Below are positions 35,454-44,077 of a DNA stretch of 64,000 nucleotides, piece by piece. The stretch comes from Annulohypoxylon bovei var. microspora (lineage: Eukaryota; Ascomycota; Sordariomycetes; Xylariales; Hypoxylaceae): contig MU405318.1 in assembly GCA_022836615.1 (NCBI GenBank), forward strand, positions 62,001 through 126,000, given 5' to 3'. A program made the translations under genes and the position numbers. Each line of letters opens with the position of its first letter. Position 1 is the stretch's first letter. The notes under the pieces are model-generated. The model did not search any database, was not told the DNA's origin, and saw only the letters and a program-made list of their open reading frames with translations.

Positions 35454-37409
35454 ATGGTTAGATTTGTGGAATCCGACTCGACGGGCTTGCCCCTGAAGAG
35501 GAAACAGGTTGCTCAGGCCTGTGCCAGGTGTCGGCGACGAAAGAAGAGATGTTTCCACAATCACGGTGAACATCATGCCGCCGACGCACTCAATTCGAGA
35601 ACCGGAGACGGGGAGGCGGCGGCCCGTAGCCCAACTGACCGTCCAAGCTCTCCAAGTCCCGTAGAGCCTGGTCCCGAGCCCGAACCCCTTCCCGAACGGC
35701 CAGGCTCTCAAAATCAAGAAGGGCACGCCTCTAGATTCATCGGTGACCTGAGCCCCGAAGCCATCTTGATGGAGGCCACAAGCCTCTGCTCACACCGTGA
35801 CGTATCGGTGAGAGGTGGCTTGGGGATATGGCAGCCTCGAGCACCTGATTCGACTAAGCCAACCAGCCCCTTTGTTCTGACCTCGCCATCGCGACAGGCC
35901 GTTCAAGATATGCTAAAGGCATACGTGTGGAGCCATTGCATAGCATGTTGTCCCCCTCCATCAGACTACGCTGTCCTTCGTCGCATCTATCTTGAGAAGC
36001 TAGACCCCATATTTCCTATCCTCGCCGGCCACCTAACTACTCCGCTCCAAGACGAGATAGAGGGGAAGGTACTGCAGCAGATCGTCAGCCTTGCTGCCGC
36101 TGCCGACCCGGAAGCTAGCCGCCACCTGCGCTTGAACCCCGAGGGCACCCTCCTCTCGCGGCATGACTTCTGCAACTCGCTGTCAAACTCGATCCAGACG
36201 ATTATCGATGCTGGCCTCATCGCGGATCGAGTCTTTATGATTCGCATATTGGCCGCCTTGTCGTTGTATATGCAACCTAGTTCCCCCGACGAAGCTGACA
36301 TTCCCGCACTCCTCAATAGCCGTACGGTTCACCAGATGCATACTTTAGGGCTGCAGATGGCCTCGGAAGATAGTCATACGAGTAGTCAAGCTAACCGTAC
36401 CCTATTCTGTTGCGTCTGGGCGCTAGATCGTATCAACAGCGCCTTCTACGGCAGGGCTTGTTTGATTCACGAGCGGGATATCGGGTGGAACATGGATGAC
36501 TGCATTGTGGCACAGGCGCCGCCCTTCTGCTTATTCCTAATGATCATCGGCCTACTCGACAAAGTCATCGGTCTATACCGCCCCGGCAATCGACAGGAGA
36601 AGGAATTCATCACCGAGCTACCAATTTTCGAGCAGATGATACTTGATGCTGGGGCCGCCCGAGTCTCTAGTTCATGTTTAGGTGAGTAATTGAGTAATAA
36701 TATGATTGTGTAATTGAAGAGAAGCGTGTTTGTTCATTTTCTATTAGCTTCGCTCGAAATATTCTACCATTCGGTTGCCATATTGTCAAGCCAATCACCA
36801 TCCGAGAACCGCTCGACAGCTCTGCCGGCTCCCGCAACGAATAGCCGCAGGTCCCTGGCAGCCGACCGGATCACATCTATCGTCGGACACGAGTATCTCG
36901 GGCAGCTGTCATATTTACCTATAATCCCGTACGGCGTTTCCCTGTCACTCAGCGTCTCGTACCGCAAGATGCGCCACAGTAACGTTCCGATGTTTAGAAG
37001 CAGGGGCAAGCAGGCCTTTATGGCAAACACCTCGCTCCTGAAGTCTCTGGACGATACGTTCTGGACAGCAAAAGCCATGGTGGCTATGGCCGAACAGGTT
37101 ATCCAGGAGATGGACAAGGCCGTCGCGTCGATAACGCAAGAAACTGGTCTGGCGGATGTTTCGAAGAAGGCCGAGTCGACGTCACGAGGAGATCAGGAGA
37201 TTGTACCGTCAGGAGCCGGAGATACTATTACTGATTATACTATCCAAGGGAGTACTGATGTGTCGATTCTCGAAGCCATTCCGGATCTAGATGTATTTGG
37301 TCATTTCGACCCAACTTTCAACCTGGGCGCTGTAGACGCAGTTCTAGAAGGAAATCTAGACTTCGGGGCTTCTTCGAACTGGTTTGATTGGCAGCAACTA
37401 CGTGGATGA
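35454..37409 (+). CDS. Fungal transcription factor with partial Zn2Cys6 cluster and MHR domain
   Basis: Exons 35454-36681 and 36748-37409 give 629 residues; the 66-base intron (GTGAGT ... TATTAG) is phase 1 and joins SSSCL to ASLEIFYHS. Near the N-terminus QACARCRRRKKRC matches the first half of a Zn2Cys6 finger with its basic helix. The expected second group of three cysteines is absent: the chain continues FHNHGEHHAADAL, rich in His. A Pro-rich linker follows. Residues from about 160 form the fungal-specific middle homology region (LRRIYLEKLDPIFPILAGHL, QMHTLGLQM, CCVWALDRINSAFYGRACLI). The C-terminus is acidic and aromatic (DLDVFGHFDPTFNLG, SSNWFDW) and could activate transcription. Nuclear location is expected. 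It is head-to-head with the DUF1479 gene and upstream of the DERA gene, so it may control one or both. Confidence 0.87.
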
Positions 37410-38210
37410 AATTTATTCACCTTACTGCTTACCTAGGTACCTACCTAAGGTATTTAGTTGCCAAAGAAGCATATGTGAGTCTACCTAGGTAGGCAATTAT
37501 GAACACGATCGGTGTAGGGAGAAAGCGAGTAGCTTCATGACCAACCCATATTACATTGCAGGAGTATACGAGTATATAGAATCAGGTATGTATGCATATT
37601 TCTATCCACAGTATCCCTCGCCTCTCCCCAATTTAAGGTCCACCTACATCTTCCATAGCCCTGGCAGTATACGATACCTTTTAGATGACGATAGCTAACG
37701 TATGTTTTCTACATAGAAACCCAAAGCGTGCGGAGCAGAAAAAAAGCCCCTGACTTACACGCCATACCTACATGTAGATAGTACCTTCTGATTACCCAAG
37801 TTAAGGCCATGTAGGTACATTGAAACAATATGATGATATGAAGGATGGGAATATGCAACTATTAGATCCCCGCCTAACTAGACCTGGCCTCTCCGTTCGA
37901 ATGCCCCAACTCCGACCATCGCCGCCTATACTATTTCTTCTTGTTATGTGGGTAGAACATGATACATCGAACCCCGCATCACTCGAGCTAGATCTTAGGG
38001 TCGAAATTTGCCCCTTTCGAATATATCTACCTATGTAAACATCATTCTATAATCTCTTATAAATGCCCACCTCCTACACACCCTACACACCCTACACTGG
38101 GTACTAGGTTAGTCAGCTTCTTAGTCACTTGTCTTCTCTCGGAAAGCCCGACAAGTCTACAGACACTACCATATCTTAGTTAGGGGACGCGAAATCTTGC
38201 AGACTTCAGG
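37410..38210. other. Intergenic region upstream of the DERA gene
   Basis: 801 bases between two plus-strand genes. CCTAGGTACCTACC motifs are at 37431-37448 and CTACCTAGGTAGG at 37481-37493. A TATAAA at 38058-38063 and short CTACACACC tandem units (about 38074-38097) precede the aldolase start. Confidence 0.45.
38058..38063 (+). promoter_or_regulatory. TATA-like box upstream of the DERA gene
   Basis: TATAAA lies about 150 bases before the start codon at 38211. The position fits a fungal core promoter with a roughly 100-base leader. The short motif alone is weak evidence. Confidence 0.35.
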
Positions 38211-38993
38211 ATGGCGACTCCAGCAGCCACAGCTATGACTATACCACAGATCGCCAAACTGATCGATCATTCCTTATTACACCCAACCATGACCGACAAG
38301 GAGATCCTCGCCGGTCTTGAGATAGCTAAAAAGTATAAAGTCGCATCTGCTTGCGTCAAACCCTACTGTGTTCCGGTGGCGAAGGACGTTCTTGACGGCT
38401 CGGGGGTGCTCATCTGTGCTGTCATCGGGTTTCCCCACGGCAACAGCACGACGGCTATCAAAGTTCTCGAAGCCGAGGAAGCTGTCAAGGCAGGCGCGCA
38501 GGAGATCGACATGGTCGTCAACGTGGGCAAAGTCCTCGGCGGCGACTGGGAATACGTGAGAAACGAAATTCAGTCTATCAACGAGACCGTTGTTAAGCGT
38601 GGCGGCATCCTCAAGGTCATATTTGAGAACGACTACCTCCAGGACGAGGAGATCGTACACCTATGCAAGATCTGCACGGCGCTCTCCGTCGCCTTCGTCA
38701 AGACGTCGACAGGTTTCGGGTTCGTGAAGCAGCCCGGCGGACTGTACTCGTACAAGGGTGCCACGTTACCGCATCTCCAGCTGATGAAGGCCAACGTCGG
38801 CCCGACCGTACAGATCAAGGCCGCCGGCGGGGTTCGGACTCTGAGCGAAGTCTTGGCGGTCGTATCGCTAGGTGTCACCCGGATCGGTGCTACGGCTACC
38901 GCCGCCATCATGGAAGAAGCGATTAGTCGAGGGACTAACACTCCCCTGGGGTTTGCGTTAGCGGCGCCGGCCCCGGTACCCGGCCAGGGTTGA
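38211..38993 (+). CDS. deoC: Deoxyribose-phosphate aldolase (DERA)
   Basis: One exon encodes 260 residues, the usual length. The enzyme reversibly splits 2-deoxyribose 5-phosphate into acetaldehyde and glyceraldehyde 3-phosphate, feeding deoxynucleoside carbon into central metabolism in the cytosol. All key residues of the class I aldolase are present: the Schiff-base Lys164 in AFVKTSTGF, Lys203 in IKAAGGVRT, and Asp100 in EIDMVVNVG. The start LIDHSLLHP (about 17-25) and the phosphate-binding end VTRIGAT are also typical. The ATG at 38211 precedes a short Ala/Thr extension and is the first in frame. Its position just downstream of the Zn-cluster regulator suggests, but does not show, common control with the neighbouring permease and DUF1479 genes. 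Confidence 0.96.
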   Translation: MATPAATAMTIPQIAKLIDHSLLHPTMTDKEILAGLEIAKKYKVASACVKPYCVPVAKDVLDGSGVLICAVIGFPHGNSTTAIKVLEAEEAVKAGAQEIDMVVNVGKVLGGDWEYVRNEIQSINETVVKRGGILKVIFENDYLQDEEIVHLCKICTALSVAFVKTSTGFGFVKQPGGLYSYKGATLPHLQLMKANVGPTVQIKAAGGVRTLSEVLAVVSLGVTRIGATATAAIMEEAISRGTNTPLGFALAAPAPVPGQG

Positions 38994-39341
38994 ACATGTT
39001 AGCCGTATGCAGACTCCACTAAGTAGAATAGATAATCGGTACCTACCTACCTACCTACCTAGTTACGGCCAATCTTGTAATTAGCCATTTTCATCTTCTA
39101 GAATAACGTGGAATCATTGGAATGGGTTAAGCAGGCGCTCCGATATTGATATTGAATGTCCGATGTAATATTCAATGAATGCCTATCTAAACTTTTAATA
39201 TTTTCTAATCCGAATGGAAACCGATACCAGGGTCCAACGGATTCATTTTCCTTGCCGATAATTTCTTTCTTTTTTTGCAAACCTCCTCATGCCCGAATCC
39301 GGCTCAAGCATAGGTATGGGCGACATAGGACGCGTGTGAGC
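38994..39341. other. Short intergenic region between convergent genes
   Basis: 348 bases of 3' flanking sequence. A run of ACCTACCTACCTACCTACCT lies at about 39040-39060. Nothing else is seen. Confidence 0.5.
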
Positions 39342-40044
39342 TTATGACAACGTAAAGCCATCAATGAAATGCGTCAGGTAGAGTAACTTGCCCAGCGGTA
39401 CGCCTTCCTTCCTCAAGATGGAATATAAAATGGTCAGGTGGAAGTACACCGTCGGTAGGACAGTTCTTTGCACACCTGCGAAACGTTAGCATACTCATCT
39501 TAAGATTCATATCTCACTACTATTATCACGCGGGGGCGAAGCGGAGATACGAGGGGTAAATGGTAAATAGACATAATTGTTCACATACTACCGATATATC
39601 ATTAGTACTTGAGCTCAAACGAACGGCGTAAAGCCTCGAGGGAATCTAAACATACCAATCTACAGCCGGAGCTTTAGTCGTCTGCTTGCCTATGCTGAAT
39701 TCGAGGATTTCGGATTCTCTGCCGTTGATGGACTCGGGCTTGACCTTCGCCAGATCGGCAAGGGTCTCCTGGAGTATAGAATGGCACTCTTCCAACGAGA
39801 TCTCCTTCACGCTCGGCTCGAAATCTGCGCCGACCAGCAGCTGAAGGGTCTTCTTGACGAACATAACCGTGATAGAAACCTGGATCGACAAGGGATACAT
39901 GTCCGAGATCAGTCTGGCCTTGAGAAGATCGTCTATGGACTTGCCGTTCTCCTTAGCCCACTTCTCCCCATCCTTGAGGATAGACACCTCGGTCTGGAGG
40001 ATCTTGGTCAAGACGGGAACGGTTAAATCGTATAAGGACGTCAT
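39342..40044 (-). CDS. DUF1993 family protein, exon junction unresolved
   Basis: The first exon (40044 to about 39656) gives MTSLYDLTVPVLTKILQ through KAPAVDW. The second (about 39475-39342) gives VYFHLTILYSILRKEGVPLG and ends FIDGFTLS. Together they cover the usual ~170 residues of the DUF1993 family, an uncharacterised four-helix bundle related in shape to DinB-like folds. A strong donor (GTATGT at 39655) and a strong acceptor (GCTAACGTTTCGCAG ending at 39476) flank a 180-base intron. Joined there, however, the frame is off by one against the conserved second exon. Possibilities are a missed micro-exon, an unusual splice site, a sequence error or a genuine frameshift. If the frameshift is real, the gene is broken. 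The family assignment is good; the exact protein is not settled. Confidence 0.7.
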
Positions 40045-40815
40045 GGTGAATTGCTGCCGAGGGACTTCGTGTTTTAGTTTTCGATATTGCGATTCTTGTG
40101 AGGTTGTCTAGAAGGTCCATTATTAGCAGTGTCGAACACCGTAGATACCTACTTATATATTAGCCTTGGTTTCGGCTCGGCTGATAAATCGTGATATCAC
40201 GAATCCTACAACATCGATGAAGCCACGGTACTGAAACGTGGTAAGGTGGTCTAGGCCGCTTTGATACCGCGCTGGCAGCTCTATTTCTAAGCCGCGGCGC
40301 ATAATTACGCCGCCACGGCGACATGCTTATCAATCTTATTACCTAGTATATTTTGTTTCTATTTCATTATCGATCTACCTTGGTTGCATGTTTATTTTCC
40401 CTCGTCTCACTTAGGGACAAGGGACACGGCCTAGAGCAAACGTACAAGTGCTGGAAGGATTTCATTGGTAGAGAGAGTACGTGCGGCAGGGCGTACTCTG
40501 ACATTACGCGGCTATGCGCCCTTTCTATGTCAATTAAGAAATCAAATCGCAGGCGCGCCTAAATCAACACAGATCATAATATAGGTAGTGTAACACGAAC
40601 CTATGAGCAACGTAATTAGACTAAGGTTCTACGCCCTTCTCCGAGCACATGGCTAAAGACACCTGATAATATCAATGCCGTGTAACATTGCAGCCCGTAA
40701 ATATCTCAAATGAAAGCAGACGCAAAAGCAGACGCAAAAGCAGACGAGAAAGCAATTTGCAATGGAACGCCCGTGCACCTTGCTGCCTTATCGCAGCATA
40801 TCCGAATACCAAATT
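40045..40815. other. Intergenic region between tandem minus-strand genes
   Basis: 771 bases. It contains the DUF1993 promoter, a 14-base perfect palindrome (40189-40202) and three 12-base units of AAGCAGACGCAA type at about 40715-40755. No gene is seen. Confidence 0.45.
40189..40202. promoter_or_regulatory. Perfect palindrome upstream of the DUF1993 gene
   Basis: TCGTGATATCACGA is a 14-base perfect palindrome about 145 bases before the DUF1993 start codon at 40044. It has the form of a homodimer binding site. Its role is inferred from position only. Confidence 0.35.
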
Positions 40816-42096
40816 TCAATCCTTCGTAATCCACAGCCAGACGACTGGCTTCTCTCCTGGGCGACCGGTTCGGGTACAATCCCAACCCATGTCTTTCAGC
40901 GTCTTGCCCATATCGCTGTCTTTATCACCCGAGAACGTGACACTTCTGTACCACTTTCCGTTACCTCCCTGAATGATCTCGGTGATCTTGTTCTTCTTCG
41001 GGCGAGGATTGACAGCGCCGAAGCCCACTAGGAGCTCGGCCAGAGTCGTGTTCACGGGGACGTGGTATGCACCAAAATGCATCGACATGCCCTCGGGGAG
41101 TCGCCAGGGTGCAGTCGACGACTTGATAACATGGAGTTTAGTGTGCTCGGGGGGGAAGAAGTAGTTGTACCCGGGCTCGCAACCAACACCGCCGGTGGAG
41201 TTGCTCAGGTTCAAGGCCGGTGCATCCATGTTGACGACAGGATGAGGGTTGGGCAAGCGATTTTCCTGGCCAGGAAACATCGGGACAGGATGGCTGTATC
41301 CATTCTGTGGGATTACATAGACTGGACCTTGGTTGTTAGGTCCAGGAACTGTGCCGCTGGCTGGATGGACGAAGGGGCCACGGTTCATATAGTAGCCGGC
41401 GTTACCAGAACCACCGGGAAAGGCGGGGCCGAGTGGTCGTCTCGAGCTTGCATTCGGGTCCACGCCGAACTGGGGGTTCCAACCCTCTCCAAATGTCTGG
41501 GAGGCCATCCTCGGTGGGTAAACCCGGGCGCGGGAGGAGTTGTTGGTGTGAAAATGAAATTGGTTGTTTGAGGTTGAGGTAGTTGCAGGAGCTCCCCCTT
41601 GAGGCTCAGCGTCGCTATCGTCAGAGGAGCTGTCAAGACTATCTTGATTCACTGTACTATCGCTGTCGTTGTTGTTACTGCTATCAGCAATTGCAGGAAT
41701 GTCTGAGAATACAAATTAGAAATAAAGTTAGAAAGAAAAAGAAGAAGCTGAGCTTGATAGGAAGGATACCGGGGCCTTTGAATGAATAGATCGCACAGGC
41801 ATAACGTGAGTAGAGCTTCGTGACAAGGATGACAACTCACGAGTCGTGCCCGACACGTCAGGTTCCGATAACACAGCAGATTCAGAGAGAGTAATATCTC
41901 TACACCCGAGGAAAACCTGAAGACGGTATAATTCACGTTTCTTAGAGTCGTAGAACGAGCCAATAACCAGCCAAGCCCAGGAGCGCTGTGTTGGATGGAT
42001 CCAGAAGTATTGTCCGATGACGAGCTCTATAGCTGGGCAAGGCAAGTTGATGGTAGCTTGTTGAGAATCCAGCTTGAAGTTTAGCCAGTTTAGATG
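40816..42096 (-). CDS. Uncharacterised fungal protein, 5' end unresolved
   Basis: The 3' exon (41702-40816) is well supported. It encodes a Ser/Asn/Asp-rich start (ADSSNNNDSDSTVNQDS), a Pro/Gly/Asn-rich middle and a compact C-terminal domain of about 90 residues (MHFGAYHVPVNTTLAELL, GGNGKWYRSVTFSGDKDSDM, MGWDCTRTGRPGEKPVVWLW). That ending recurs in my memory of other fungal hypothetical proteins, with no known function. A GTGAGT donor at 41840 and a TTCTCAG acceptor at 41703 join it in phase to an upstream exon. The upstream exon is open back to about 42096 (WLNFKLDSQQATINLPCPAI, WIHPTQRSWAWLVIGSFYDS). That exon starts after a possible CTAG acceptor, and no in-frame ATG is present, so a short first exon is missing from the model. 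Function and start are unknown. Confidence 0.55.
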
Positions 42097-43303
42097 CTAG
42101 ATGAGTGTTTGGAAGGCTCAATAACTGTCGAAACTGATGACGAACATGAAGAAAGAAAGAGAGAAGATCATAGCGGAATTCTGGCGGTTTATATAGGGAA
42201 AAAAGGCTGTGCATGTCCCAACCTAAGCCAATGCTAGGGCCAGTGAATTGTCGAGACGATACACTGTTTGTCCCAACAAGAGGCTCATGGCGGATGGGGA
42301 TCAGCTAGGACATAGGATCGCAGGCTAACATCGCCAGATGATTGTGGATGTCGACAGCCAAAGGAGTGGCCCTATTCGCGGGAGGCTCCCGCGTACAGTA
42401 TCAGGGGTGGAGCCCAAGAGCTGAACGTCTTTGTTTTCTAGCTACCCACCCAGTCATCTCCGTCCGAGTTTTTCTCGAACAATCATCGCTTTCCATGAGA
42501 CGGTGAAGTCCGACCAATTGTTCACCACGATCGGTCCCAAGGATCCCCCACGTGAGGTCACACCGTAGATCTGGGGCACCGTGAGATCCAACAAGAGTTT
42601 CACCACTCTGAGTGAGCCGAGCCGTAGTTCCCACACGCCCAGATACTGTAGCGGGATACAGTGGGGTGGTATCTGGAATCAGTCCTAGTTGAGAACCCAG
42701 AATAGCATTAAGCCGACCCAAGAGATATCCCACATGGAAGAGAAGTACCTAGTAGTAAGGTCTAGCGCAGGTTGGCCTCTGCTCGGCTATGATAGTGGGT
42801 CGGAGTCGCCCAGTCACACGAAGTCATAGAATGAAATTTTAGTGACGCATCTCCGTCATTAAGCGACACAGTGAATATTGAGAATATTCACCCGCCAAGG
42901 AGACTAGGCGTGGCGGCAATAGGTAGTCATGCTGAGCCTAGCGTTGATAGCATTTGAGATGAGAAGCCCACAAGTGGTCCCAGCGTAGAACTGTTCCGTT
43001 GAGAATGGGGTCGAGACCGTCATTTTGGAGGTGACACAGGACGGTACTTCTGATGAAAGTTTGCCTGGCAGATAAGCAAGATCCAAAGGGAAGATCGAGC
43101 GGGCTGCGGTAAAAATTTGTCCCGCGACATGCGCGCCGCCGAATATCTTCCAAGGTCACCCCTTTACCCCTTTAGGAGGAAGAGGTTAGGACGCTGTGTC
43201 AGTAGGTAGCTGTCGCAGAGCGTACCTAGCAGCGAGATAGATAGCGTAGGTAGGGTGCGCATATGAGAACATTGACACCCGACGCTTTCACCTATCCTTA
43301 GCT
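42097..43303. other. Intergenic region with an unexplained open frame
   Basis: 1.2 kb. It should hold the first exon or promoter of the preceding minus-strand gene and the 3' end of the ankyrin gene. A minus-strand frame at 42401-42748 stays open for over 110 codons, but lacks an ATG at its start and any motif I recognise. It could be a gene remnant or chance. Confidence 0.35.
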
Positions 43304-44077
43304 TCATCCAGCTAATCCTACTTCGTCCTCGACCATCCGGACAGTACTGCCCTTCTTCCCTTCGACGACATCACTCTTGATCCGCCTCCGCTTCTCGACC
43401 TCAGACACCAAGCCTTTAAGGTAGACCTCCGCTTGCACAGTCGCACTATAAGCGATGGCGGTCCAGCTCCAGACGTTTCTCCTCTCCGGATCGGCCCCCG
43501 CGGCAAGCAAGGTCCGGAGGACGAGTAGGTTTCCGTTGCTGCTCGCAAAGTGCAGGGCGGTGTTCCCGTCAAGGTCCGCGTTCTGGACGGCTTTCTGGGC
43601 ACCTCCCGGGGCGTAGGTGAGAAGAATCTGCAATACGGTATCGTGACCTCCCATACTAGCCTCCACGATAGCATCTCTACCCCTGATATCACGGCGTAGG
43701 ATACAGCTAGGGTCGTTCTCGGCGAGGAACAAGACGACTTCTGTATGACCGGCGGCGGCGGCTAACATCAGGGCCGTCTGATGGTCGTCGTTGAGGGCGG
43801 GCGTGGGAAGCTCGTGGCCAAGAGCAACCAAGGCCTTGCAGACCTGGAGATGACCCAGGCTGGCAGCAAGGTGGAGGCTCGAGTTGGAAAGGCCGGTAGC
43901 CGAATGATCCGGGTTATGGATCAGGCCAGGGTAGGATTTCGAGATGCGCCGGACGAGCAGGGCATCATTACTCTGGACCGCTCGTCGCAGCCTCTTGGAC
44001 GGCTCGATCCTAAGGCCGATGACACATGTCAGCTACCTCTCGTAAGCAGATTGCGGGGGGGAAGTCCTTGTATTCAT
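43304..44077 (-). CDS. AVO2: Ankyrin-repeat protein, probably Avo2-like TORC2 subunit
   Basis: The main exon (44009-43304) starts IEPSKRLRRAVQSNDALLVR and carries about four ankyrin repeats: SNSSLHLAASLGHLQVCKAL, HQTALMLAAAAGHTEVVLFL, RGRDAIVEASMGGHDTVLQI, GNTALHFASSNGNLLVLRTL. A basic C-terminal stretch follows (EVEKRRRIKSD). This order resembles fungal proteins labelled Avo2, a nonessential TORC2 subunit at the plasma membrane; the assignment is from memory of the family and moderate. Upstream in the same frame lies ATG (44077) with MNTRTSPPQSAYER, then a TAG stop. Removing a 27-base GTAGCT...CTTAG segment (44036-44010) gives a continuous 248-residue protein. That is shorter than usual spliceosomal introns, so the true first exon may lie elsewhere. 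The ankyrin part is certain. Confidence 0.75.

Noticed and set aside
42401..42748. Minus-strand open frame of about 115 codons
   Set aside because: It lacks an ATG at its start, has no recognisable motif and no supporting splice context. Noted only as unexplained.
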